56,253 nucleotides of DNA from Betaproteobacteria bacterium HGW-Betaproteobacteria-6 (GTDB lineage: Bacteria; Pseudomonadota; Gammaproteobacteria; Burkholderiales; Rhodocyclaceae). Numbering within the stretch: position 1 is the stretch's first letter; each line of letters begins with the position of its first letter. Under the pieces are notes generated by a model, which had not been told where the DNA came from, did not search any database, and was given only the letters and a program-made list of their open reading frames with translations. The position numbers and the translations under genes are program-made. This document shows positions 21,901 to 29,181 of this stretch, piece by piece. The stretch covers positions 1-56,253 of the forward strand of contig PHCF01000010.1 of assembly GCA_002842145.1 (NCBI GenBank), given 5' to 3'.

Positions 21901-23482
21901 AATCCATGATCAGCGCCGCCACTTCACCCTGACCCCGGACGAATTCCGCCTCATCAACCCGAACACCTTAACCTGTCCGGTCTTTCGCTCTGAACACGAT
22001 GCCGTACTGACGAAGAAGCTCTACCGCACCGCGCCGGTGCTGATTGATGAAAACCGCCTCGACGGAAACCCGTGGGGCATTTCCATTCGCCAAGGGATAT
22101 TTCATTTAACTAATGACATCAACGATGGGGTGATTTTTGATGCAAATGCAGTTGATATTCCCGATGGCCTTACCCCCGTCACAGAAGGAAAGCTGCTACA
22201 TCAATTTGACCATCGCTGGGCTACCTACGACAGAGATGGCAGCCGCGATATCACGGTCGACGAGAAAAATGACCCCAATTTCACAGCTACCCCGCGCTAC
22301 TGGGTAGCGCACCATGAAGTCGAACAACGCCTAAACGATAAGGGCTGGACACGAGGCTGGCTGATAGGCTGGCGGGACATTACGAGTGCTCACGTTTTAC
22401 GCACTGTGATTGCTTCGGTGGTGCCAAGGGTAGGAGTAGCGTATACATTTCGTATCGTTCTGACCTTGAAGCATCAAGACTCTTTAGCTGCATGTCTATT
22501 AGCAAATATGAACTCTCTGGCTTTGGATTTTGTTGCCAGACAAGTTCTCGGAGGAACGCATCTATCTGACTACGTAGCAAAGCAATTCCCAATTCTCCCC
22601 CCTGACCGCTACACCGAAGCCGACCTCACGTTCATCGTTCCCCGTGTCCTCGAACTGACCTACACCGCCCACGACCTCACCGCCTGGGCCACTGATCTCG
22701 GCTACACCGGAGCCCCCTTCGCCTTTGACCCCGACCGCCGCGCCATACTGCTCGCAGAACTCGATGCCTACTATGCGAAGCTATATGCTCTAACCCGCGA
22801 CGAACTCCGCTACATTCTCGACCCGGCCGACGTGCTGGGCGAAGACTACCCCTCCGAAACCTTCCGCGTACTCAAGAACAAAGAATTGAAGGAATTTGGC
22901 GAATACCGCACGCAAAATCTTGTGCTGCGCGAATTCGACCGCATGGACCTTTCCGAGGCCAATGGGGCGCCCTTCATAAGCCTCCTCAATCCTCCTCCGG
23001 GTGAACGCGCCCAACCCAGCTATTCTGCCCATGGCGTCATCAAAGACGAAATTGATGCCTACTTGACCGGCCTGCTGCTGACGATGATTCGGCTGTCTGG
23101 GCGTTTGCCGCGCCGAGACCTGATCCAGGCCGTGACGATGGCGTCACAACCCGCGTTATTGCTCAGTTTCGCTGACGCACAAAGTGCTGGACTTATTGAT
23201 AACTTCCAGCGGCGGCGTCCAAGCATCTTCGACGCAACCCGACTGACGGGCGACCGCGTCCACAATTGGCTTCGCCACTTTGAGTCCACTGGATTGATCC
23301 GGATGGAGTCGCAAACAGACGAGCTAATTGCCACTCCCGGTGCGTCAATTCCCAGCTACGTATTGATGGACGGAGAAACTGCAAGAGTTGCAACTGCATT
23401 GACCCTGGCTGTAGCCCAAGCTTCTGCGAGAGTGACAATCGATGAAGTACAAGCCACCGACGTATCGGTGAAGCGAGCCTGA
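18974..23482 (+). CDS. Eco57I/PglX-like adenine-N6 DNA methyltransferase
   Basis: The 1502-residue protein carries a gamma-class adenine methylase core. The SAM-binding motif DPACGSGHFLLAAA is near residue 515, GVDRNPMAVELARTALWLE follows, and the catalytic NPPW is near 785 (LGNPPWERIKLQEEEF). The N-terminal 450 residues include a segment resembling a degenerate nuclease fold (LWALVTNGRQLRLLRD), and residues beyond 1200 look like the target-recognition and C-terminal region of PglX/DrmMI proteins. Such enzymes mark host DNA so that the helicases and nucleases of BREX or DISARM spare it. AAGGGG lies about ten bases before the start. Part of the gene (around 22080-22600) is more AT-rich than the rest, coinciding with the expected target-recognition region, which suggests domain exchange. 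Confidence 0.86.
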   Translation: MKKIRKNQSVLNLPTLRLEGSLFLPDQLEKAALGRAAAQGEADYHTPKGLKLKDDYSRAFQIASAQWKHFASQLERSDVDAATVTRQFTQELLRDAFGYASLAPASAIHVGDRHYPVHLIAGLIPVIVAPHTLGLDDPDPCFAIAGSGSRKKSAFQLAQELLNASPDHLWALVTNGRQLRLLRDAATLTRPSFLEIDLQDILAGARYAEFANAWRLLHASRAGIAPAETATNNTAPCIWEAWRETGQQEGTRVRDGLRQGVTEALLIFGEGFLQHPANDALRASLFHGQLEKDAYFQQLLRLIYRLIFLFNVEERGVLHGADDSKDAQTARRAYREGYATSRLRDLCLKRRARNRFDDHWQALRIVFKGLCNGEPRLALPALGGLFGAGQCPALDSASIDNAHLLAALQNLRWSNLGGSLAPIDYRNMGPEELGSVYESLLELVPEIDLSARHFGFVGLTSEGSTAGNARKLTGSYYTPDALVQELIKSALDPVIEQRLAAQPENPSAAVLAIRVIDPACGSGHFLLAAARRLAERLALLRAPEGAVKPQDYRHALREVISCCIFGVDRNPMAVELARTALWLEGFEEGRPLSFLDHHLQVGDALLGLTDLKALEFGIAKDAFKPLSGDDKEVCKVLGKANAAALKDLGKKRVAQAFGQLDVTRRSDSGLAALQAIDALPVDTPAQIAAKESAYSAFLQQAKDSHLAHAADLAVGTYLLPKTAEQQASIPSSATLYLALTGEPLSVTEQAKLTTVQAACRHARVFHWPLAFPQVFAAGGFDCVLGNPPWERIKLQEEEFFATRHRDVFAAKNKAERSQRIQWLAEGMLAKHLFPKMEHVPHECTAELRLYAEFIAARRTAEAASVFAHVKGDDGGRYPLTGVGDVNTYALFAETISQITAASGRAGFIVPTGIATDDSTKAYFSHLTQKGMLVSLLAFENEEFIFPAVHHSFRFCLLTLGKADQAEFVFFARRPEQIHDQRRHFTLTPDEFRLINPNTLTCPVFRSEHDAVLTKKLYRTAPVLIDENRLDGNPWGISIRQGIFHLTNDINDGVIFDANAVDIPDGLTPVTEGKLLHQFDHRWATYDRDGSRDITVDEKNDPNFTATPRYWVAHHEVEQRLNDKGWTRGWLIGWRDITSAHVLRTVIASVVPRVGVAYTFRIVLTLKHQDSLAACLLANMNSLALDFVARQVLGGTHLSDYVAKQFPILPPDRYTEADLTFIVPRVLELTYTAHDLTAWATDLGYTGAPFAFDPDRRAILLAELDAYYAKLYALTRDELRYILDPADVLGEDYPSETFRVLKNKELKEFGEYRTQNLVLREFDRMDLSEANGAPFISLLNPPPGERAQPSYSAHGVIKDEIDAYLTGLLLTMIRLSGRLPRRDLIQAVTMASQPALLLSFADAQSAGLIDNFQRRRPSIFDATRLTGDRVHNWLRHFESTGLIRMESQTDELIATPGASIPSYVLMDGETARVATALTLAVAQASARVTIDEVQATDVSVKRA

Positions 23483-23498
23483 CAAGGGAGACCACACA

Positions 23499-25493
23499 GT
23501 GGAGCAATTGACCCAGCACTTGCCAACAGACAGACTGAATCCGCGTCTGTGGTTCGAACGCTTGGTCATCTTCAGCGAGCCAGATGAAGCTCATGTCATC
23601 CGCAGGATTCCTTTCCAGCGCGGCCTGAACCTCGTCTGGGCCAAGGAACCTGCGGCAGGTAGCGCAAAAGGCACACGAGCCGCCGGACACGGCGTTGGCA
23701 AGACCTCGCTGTGTCTGCTGCTACGCTTCTGCCTGGGCGAAGCCTCGAAAGCCGTTGCAGACCTACGCGAAGAGTTGTTCGGCGAGCTTTCCCAAGGCGG
23801 CGTCATCGCTATCGTGCACGTGGACGATCAGCCTTTCACGTTGTGCCGCTACTTCAACGCCTACAAAGAAGGTGTTGCCTGCGCAGGCGCAGACACCACG
23901 GACATTTGGACCCGCTCAGCGGACTACAGTGACCGTATCTTCCTCAAAAAACTCGCAGATGACATGATGAGCCGCGTATCTCCGCGAAGCATCCCGGAAA
24001 CCGGTCAGGCCATCGAATGGAAACATTTGCTGGCCTGGATCAGCCGGGATCAGGGGTCGCGTTTCAAATCATTTTTCTCTTGGCGCGAGAGCGAAGGCAG
24101 CGGTCTGCAACGCAGCCGGCTAGATCCCCCTATCGTCATGCGCTCCGTATTGGGCCTGTTGGAGCAGGGCGAGTCCCAACTCATGGGCAAGATCGCGGCG
24201 CAGGAGGCAAGCCTAGAGCAAGCAAAGCAGAAGACAGAGGAACTGCTGCGGGAACCTGTATTGATCCGGCACCGGATCGAATCGAGCCTGCGGGCGAGAG
24301 GCAATTCGCCAGATGACCTTCCCATACGCGCCAACGATTTCTTTGCGGACTCCGTCGAGCAACGCATTAAGGCAGCCAGTGAAGAAGCCGATGCTCGCTT
24401 GGTGCAGTGGGAAATCAAGCAGGAAGATGCCGATCAAGCTGTAGCTGACCTACGTGCCAATCTGAAGCTTCTCCAAAGCGAGCACGACAAGGCGCAAGCT
24501 GAATATCAGCTTGCCGACGCCGCCAGGCGTGGCGACGAGGAGGCTTTTCGCTCTATCGGCGCCCAATTGCTGAAACTCAAGCAACTAGCTGACCACTGCG
24601 AGGAAGGCAACCTTCCTTTTTCTCAGTGCCAGCATGTCCAGACGGAAATCAGCAAGCTGGAGCTAGCAAGCCTTCGTGATACGCGCGATAGGAAGAACCT
24701 CCAGCAGGCGATGACGGAGTCAGCCAGCCGAGCAAGCAGAGCGCTAGCGCGCAAGAACGAGCTGAAGTTAAAGATCGAGGCGATGCAGCAACGCGAAGAA
24801 TCATTGCTTGCCACCCAGAGGAAAACCCGAGTCGCCAAGAGAACTGCTGAAATCGAAGCAAACAAATGGCCAGACCTGCTTGAGGAGTTTGGCCGCTGGG
24901 AGCAAATGTCGGGCTCCACACAATCTCAAGCGGCCATCGATATTTCTCGGGAGAACAGCGTACAAATCGAACAGGAACTGAACCGCGTTCGAACTCAGCT
25001 ACTTATCCTGCAGCAGGATCGATCAGAGCGCGAGAAAGCGCTGGCACACATCACGGATGGACTGACGCGCCAATTGCTCCCCGATGGGGCGGTCGGCTCG
25101 TTCGATCCTCGCGACGAGGTTAGGCCTTTTCGCTTGTCCATGCGGGGTGGTGAAGCCTATCGTGTGCTGGAGGTTCTACTTGGCGACATTGCTTGCATGC
25201 TGGACAGCCCCAGGCCTGAGAGCGCCTTGCCTGGCTTCTTCATCCACGACTGCCCAAGAGAGGCGGACATGAGTACGGGACTGTATGAAAACTTTCTGTC
25301 GCTGATCGAGCGGTTGCAAAGGGAGCAGTACCCAGCCACTATTCCGCCTTTCCAGTACATCGTCACGACTACCACGCCACCACCTGCTGATTTGCAAAGT
25401 GATGCAGTGTGCTTGGTCCTTGATCCCAGTTCTGACAAAGGCCTGCTGTTCGGCCGCCGGTTTGTTGGCGACCAGCAAGCAGCCCTGCGCTAA
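23499..25493 (+). CDS. Coiled-coil P-loop ATPase (DUF2326-like)
   Basis: The 664-residue protein has an ABC/SMC-type layout. Walker A is at about residues 64-71 (GHGVGKTSL), a long charged coiled coil spans about 220-520 (rich in Glu, Lys, Gln, with CQHVQTEISKLE near its middle), and a C-terminal ATPase half contains a Walker B-like segment (GFFIHDCPREADM, about 575-588). The start GTG 23499 follows AAGGGAG and lies 16 bases after the methylase stop. Proteins of this kind (DUF2326 and relatives) are found in defence loci as DNA-sensing or loop-extruding ATPases. The family name is my reading of the architecture; the function is inferred only. Confidence 0.7.
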   Translation: MEQLTQHLPTDRLNPRLWFERLVIFSEPDEAHVIRRIPFQRGLNLVWAKEPAAGSAKGTRAAGHGVGKTSLCLLLRFCLGEASKAVADLREELFGELSQGGVIAIVHVDDQPFTLCRYFNAYKEGVACAGADTTDIWTRSADYSDRIFLKKLADDMMSRVSPRSIPETGQAIEWKHLLAWISRDQGSRFKSFFSWRESEGSGLQRSRLDPPIVMRSVLGLLEQGESQLMGKIAAQEASLEQAKQKTEELLREPVLIRHRIESSLRARGNSPDDLPIRANDFFADSVEQRIKAASEEADARLVQWEIKQEDADQAVADLRANLKLLQSEHDKAQAEYQLADAARRGDEEAFRSIGAQLLKLKQLADHCEEGNLPFSQCQHVQTEISKLELASLRDTRDRKNLQQAMTESASRASRALARKNELKLKIEAMQQREESLLATQRKTRVAKRTAEIEANKWPDLLEEFGRWEQMSGSTQSQAAIDISRENSVQIEQELNRVRTQLLILQQDRSEREKALAHITDGLTRQLLPDGAVGSFDPRDEVRPFRLSMRGGEAYRVLEVLLGDIACMLDSPRPESALPGFFIHDCPREADMSTGLYENFLSLIERLQREQYPATIPPFQYIVTTTTPPPADLQSDAVCLVLDPSSDKGLLFGRRFVGDQQAALR

Positions 25494-25522
25494 ATGCAAT
25501 CAATAAAAGGAGCATTGCACCG

Positions 25523-26917
25523 ATGCTGACTTCACTTCACATAAAAAACTTCAAGGCGTGGAAAGATACCGGCTCAATCCGTCTTGCCCCGCTTACCGTC
25601 ATTTTTGGTGCTAATAGCTCAGGCAAGAGCAGTTTGGGCCATTTGCTTCTCGCACTAAAGCAAACAGCTCTGTCCGTCGATCGAAAACGCCCTCTCCATC
25701 TGGGCGATGAAAACGCATTGATCGATCTTGGCACCTTTACTGAATGCCTTCACAAGCATGATCTGAAAAATGACCTATGTTTCAAACTGGGATGGCAAAT
25801 TCCCGGAAAACAACTCGAAATCCGTGACCCGTTGAGCCATACAAAATTCGTCGGGGACGAATTGCAGTTGGCGGTCACTCTTATGGCGGATGCTAAAGAG
25901 CAACCTCGGGTCAACCGCTTAGTCTATCGGCTACGACACGATGAGGCGACCACACTCTCCGTGGTTTATGCTCGCGATGAGAAAAACAAGCTCGAAATCC
26001 ACTCGGAGCAGTACAAACTTGTTCGAAATATGGGACGTGGCTGGCCTCTCGACGAACCGGACAAGTTTTATAGAATTTCTGATCAAAGCCGTGCCCGTTT
26101 CCAGAATGCCGAGTTCCTCTCTGATTTTGCGCTACGCACCGAGGCTGCTCTAAGCAGCGTCTATTACCTTGGTCCTTTGCGCGAACATCCGAAACGAATT
26201 TACTCTTGGTCCGGAGAAACGCCGGAGAGTGTCGGGCAAAAAGGCGAATTTTCTGTAGCAGCCATCTTGGCCGCCAGCGCCCAAGAGAGAAGGCTTAATC
26301 GAGGCCCCAAAAGGCCTCAGGCCCGATTCGACGAATTCATTGCCCAGTGGCTGAAAGATCTCGGAATCATTAACAGTTTTACTGTCAAGGCAGTTGCTGA
26401 AGGTCGTAAAGAATACGAAGTTCTGGTCAAAGTTCACCCGACATCCAGCGAAGTAAAAATCACCGACGTTGGCTTTGGGGTTTCCCAGGTTCTGCCCGCA
26501 TTGGTTCAGGCCTTCTACTGCCCACCGAACTCAACCATCTGGATGGAGCAGCCGGAAATTCACTTGCACCCACAGGTGCAAGCCGAACTAGCAGATGTCT
26601 TCATTTCCGCCACCCAAGCCCGAGAGAACGGCAAGGCACGCAATGTTCAACTGATCGTCGAGAGTCACTCCGAACACTTCCTGAACCGACTACAACGCCG
26701 AGTTGCAGAAGGAACTGTATCGTCAGAGGATGTGGCAGTTTACTTTTGCCACCGAGCCGGCTCCACCACGAAACTGGAGCTACTTCAGCTCAATATGTAT
26801 GGCGAAATCGAGAACTGGCCCGAGAATTTCTTCGGTGACGAAATGGCCGATATTGCCGGCCGCACTTTGGCTGCAATGCAACGCAAGCGAGAGCGCAGCA
26901 AGCAGAGCGGTACGTAA
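25523..26917 (+). CDS. ABC/OLD-like ATPase (AAA_15/DUF3696 type)
   Basis: The 464-residue ATPase starts with MLTSLHIKNFKAW and Walker A GANSSGKSS at residues 29-37. The ABC-signature-like segment GFGVSQVLPALVQA comes before Walker B (TIWMEQPEIHLHP, about 338-350), and the switch histidine lies in IVESHSEHFLNRL. The C-terminal DUF3696-like tail contains NMYGEIENWPENFFGDE. There is no TOPRIM domain. GGAG sits before the ATG. The stop TAA shares its last A with the ATG of the next gene (TAATG), so the ATPase and the PIN protein are almost certainly made together. This is the same logic as other defence pairs in which an ABC-type ATPase holds or releases a small nuclease effector (PARIS, Septu); the PIN partner here is unusual. 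Confidence 0.82.
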   Translation: MLTSLHIKNFKAWKDTGSIRLAPLTVIFGANSSGKSSLGHLLLALKQTALSVDRKRPLHLGDENALIDLGTFTECLHKHDLKNDLCFKLGWQIPGKQLEIRDPLSHTKFVGDELQLAVTLMADAKEQPRVNRLVYRLRHDEATTLSVVYARDEKNKLEIHSEQYKLVRNMGRGWPLDEPDKFYRISDQSRARFQNAEFLSDFALRTEAALSSVYYLGPLREHPKRIYSWSGETPESVGQKGEFSVAAILAASAQERRLNRGPKRPQARFDEFIAQWLKDLGIINSFTVKAVAEGRKEYEVLVKVHPTSSEVKITDVGFGVSQVLPALVQAFYCPPNSTIWMEQPEIHLHPQVQAELADVFISATQARENGKARNVQLIVESHSEHFLNRLQRRVAEGTVSSEDVAVYFCHRAGSTTKLELLQLNMYGEIENWPENFFGDEMADIAGRTLAAMQRKRERSKQSGT

Positions 26918-27456
26918 TGAAAGCAGTTATCGACACAAACGTACTGCTGGTGGCCAATGGACAGCATACCGACGTATCGGAGGATTGTGTTACCGAATGC
27001 GTAACGCGCTTGCAAGCCATGGAGAAGTCTGGCGTCACAGTGATAGACGATGGTTATCGGATACTGGGCGAGTACCAACACAAGACGCAGCTAACTCCCC
27101 CAAAGGGCGTTGGCGATGTTTTTTTGAAATGGCTACTTCGCAATGCTGGCAACTCAAGCCATGTCGAGCAGATACCGCTAACCGAAACAGCATCAAATTA
27201 TTTTGACGAGTTTCCTGACCATGCCCTGCAGCCGAACTTCGATGCGCCTGATAGGAAGTTCGCAGCGGTTGCTCATGCCCACACTGAGAAACCGCCGGTA
27301 TGGCAAGCTGCAGACTGCAAATGGCTGAATTGGTGGCCTGCGCTGCAGGCCAAAGGAGTTAACGTAGAATTCCTTTGCCCAACTGACGCCTGTCAGTTTT
27401 ATCGCAACAAATTCCCAAACAAACCAACCCCTGCATTGCCTAGTAGTAAGCCGTGA
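26917..27456 (+). CDS. PIN-domain-like nuclease
   Basis: The 179-residue protein starts MKAVIDTNVLLVANG, the first strand of a PIN fold with the first metal-binding Asp at residue 6. Further acidic positions fit the fold: Glu in CVTECVTRL, Glu in RILGEY (about 51-56), Asp in DRKFAAVA (about 110) and Asp in WQAADCKW (about 130). PIN proteins are Mg-dependent RNases or flap nucleases that leave 5'-phosphate and 3'-hydroxyl ends. It is joined by a one-base stop/start overlap to the ATPase upstream and by a four-base overlap to the RNA ligase downstream. I infer that it is the effector nuclease of this module, held by the ATPase. It is too long and in the wrong context for a VapC toxin. Confidence 0.75.
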   Translation: MKAVIDTNVLLVANGQHTDVSEDCVTECVTRLQAMEKSGVTVIDDGYRILGEYQHKTQLTPPKGVGDVFLKWLLRNAGNSSHVEQIPLTETASNYFDEFPDHALQPNFDAPDRKFAAVAHAHTEKPPVWQAADCKWLNWWPALQAKGVNVEFLCPTDACQFYRNKFPNKPTPALPSSKP

Positions 27457-28151
27457 CCGATTTCTTCCGTTTCCCCCACACCCCGCATATCGCTTGGTTG
27501 GCAGAAGGGGAGCCGCGTGACGACAAGGTGCTCTCGCCCGCCGAGGTCAAGGCTCTGCTAGCAGGTGACGTGGTACTGGAGGAAAAGCTGGACGGCGCCA
27601 ATCTTGGATTTTCGCTGGCCCAAGACGGTAGTCTGCGCGCCCAGAATCGAGGCCAATACCTAAATGAGCCGCATGGCGGCCAGTTTTCTCGTCTACCGGC
27701 TTGGCTGACCCAACATAGTGAAGCCATTGCCAGTGCCCTGACGCCAACTTTGATGCTCTTTGGCGAATGGTGTGCCGCCCGGCATTCACTCGATTATGGC
27801 AATCTGCCCGACTGGTTTTTGTTGTTCGATGTCTATGACCGTCAGGTGGGCAAGTTCTGGAGCAGCAAGCGACGTAATACACTGGCGGAGAAGCTTGGGC
27901 TTTTCACAGTGCCAGAGTTACGGCGTGGCCATCAGACGCTGCCACTATTGAAAGCGCTGCTGCAATCCGACCACAGCCGTTTCCGTTCAGGTCCGCTGGA
28001 AGGGATCATCATTCGCCAGGATTCCAAAGATTGGTGCCAGAACCGAGCAAAGTTGGTGCGCCAGGACTTCACCCAGACGATTTCCGAACACTGGCGCCGG
28101 CGTCAAATTGAATGGAACCGGCTTTCTAGGGGCGGCGGACACGCAGGATGA
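27453..28151 (+). CDS. RNA ligase (nucleotidyltransferase superfamily)
   Basis: The 232-residue protein carries the covalent nucleotidyltransferase motifs. Motif I KLDGAN (catalytic Lys at about residue 46) is preceded by LEE. The GQYLNEP segment follows, motif III is LLFDVYDRQ (about 127-135), motif IV is LEGIIIRQ (about 187-194) and motif V is AKLVRQDF (about 203-210). This is the set of Rnl-type RNA ligases, which seal 5'-phosphate to 3'-hydroxyl RNA ends using ATP. There is no extra DNA-ligase OB or zinc domain. It begins at a GTG that overlaps the PIN stop codon and ends in an ATGA overlap with the HNH gene. Its place between two nucleases suggests it repairs, or edits, RNA cut by one of them. 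Confidence 0.82.
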   Translation: MTDFFRFPHTPHIAWLAEGEPRDDKVLSPAEVKALLAGDVVLEEKLDGANLGFSLAQDGSLRAQNRGQYLNEPHGGQFSRLPAWLTQHSEAIASALTPTLMLFGEWCAARHSLDYGNLPDWFLLFDVYDRQVGKFWSSKRRNTLAEKLGLFTVPELRRGHQTLPLLKALLQSDHSRFRSGPLEGIIIRQDSKDWCQNRAKLVRQDFTQTISEHWRRRQIEWNRLSRGGGHAG

Positions 28152-28915
28152 ACCCACTACAGCAAGCCTTGCTGGAAAAAATCGGCAACGACAATGGCTT
28201 TGAGCATCTGCTTTCTGCCACCGAAGAAGCGATCACTCTGGCATCGGCGAGACACAAGACGGTTATCTGCGTTTCTGCGCCAGCCAAACAGTTTGAAGTG
28301 CAGATCGAATCGGCATCACCTTCGCTGCAACCCGAACTGACACGCAACTTTCCCTTGTCTGCCAATGGTAACGCTAGCTTTGTTGTATCAACGGAAGCTG
28401 CACTAGCAACCCTACTGCGTCGTATTGCCGGGTTGGCTCGAGCATTGCCGAATGCTGCGGTGAATGCTTATACGCAAGCAGTGAGCGATGAAATAGCTGC
28501 CCTACCGGCAACCCTGCAAGGCACAGAGGTTGAGCGACTGGTTCGGCAACGCGTCGGCCAGCAGAAATTTAGAGAGGCTATGCTTGATTATTGGGGCTCC
28601 GCTTGTGCGGTCACCGGTATCGCTCTGCCTGCAGTACTGCGCGCCAGCCATGCAAAACCCTGGGCAGAGTGCGCATCAGATGCCGAACGTCTTGATGTAT
28701 TCAATGGCTTTTTGCTGTCCGCCAATCTTGACGCGCTGTTCGACAAATTTTTGATCAGCTTCGATGGTGTCGGGAAAATCCTAATTTCCGATACTTTAAC
28801 CGCAGCCGACCTTGCGGCACTGGGGCTGACATCTGAACAGAAGCTGCGCTGGCTGGCACCTGCGCACGAGAAGTATCTCGAATATCACCGAAGCAGACTG
28901 CAGTATTGTCCCTAG
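28148..28915 (+). CDS. HNH endonuclease
   Basis: The 255-residue protein has a C-terminal HNH domain of the McrA/HNH_2 type. CAVTG (about residue 155) is followed by LRASHAKPW with the first His, then NGFLLSANLDALFDKFLISFD with the Asn and the metal-binding part. The N-terminal 140 residues are unlike any family I know and may sense substrate or partner; they include a stretch (SADEI-type helices around 100-130) rich in Ala and Val. The start overlaps the ligase stop by four bases (ATGA). In defence loci such proteins cut DNA or RNA. Whether it acts with the PIN/ligase pair or with the helicase-nuclease after it is not decided by sequence. Confidence 0.8.
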   Translation: MNPLQQALLEKIGNDNGFEHLLSATEEAITLASARHKTVICVSAPAKQFEVQIESASPSLQPELTRNFPLSANGNASFVVSTEAALATLLRRIAGLARALPNAAVNAYTQAVSDEIAALPATLQGTEVERLVRQRVGQQKFREAMLDYWGSACAVTGIALPAVLRASHAKPWAECASDAERLDVFNGFLLSANLDALFDKFLISFDGVGKILISDTLTAADLAALGLTSEQKLRWLAPAHEKYLEYHRSRLQYCP

Positions 28916-29181
28916 AGGCATATTCATTCCACAATGGAACGGTTATGCCTTCGGATTTGAACGGCACAGATATGCCTTCGGTCGAACCTACGGCCACCAC
29001 ATTTTGCCGCGCTAGCAATTTCCTAAGCCAGCTCATCGGCCAAAGCGGAAGTTCGAGGAGTCGCGCTAAACGGCCACTTGAAACTGGAAGCGGGCGTTGC
29101 CAGTTGGGTCGTGTGGTGATGCTATATGGCTGGCTAAATGACATAATCGTTTTTAATCCATTCCTGCCAAGTGACTGCCAT
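28916..29181. other. Gap between HNH and helicase-nuclease genes
   Basis: All other joints from 10879 to 28915 are overlaps or at most 29 bases, but here 266 bases separate the genes. The helicase frame stays open back to a TTG at 28906, but the extra 92 residues look non-coding (Ser, Pro, Arg-rich, no family match). ATGCCTTCGG occurs twice, at 28945-28954 and 28973-28982, and ATTCCACAATGGAA is a near-palindrome around 28925-28938. It may hold an internal promoter or the scar of a lost element. Confidence 0.4.

Noticed and set aside
26917-27456. VapC-type toxin of a VapBC pair
   Set aside because: There is no small antitoxin gene upstream; it is coupled to an ATPase and an RNA ligase instead.
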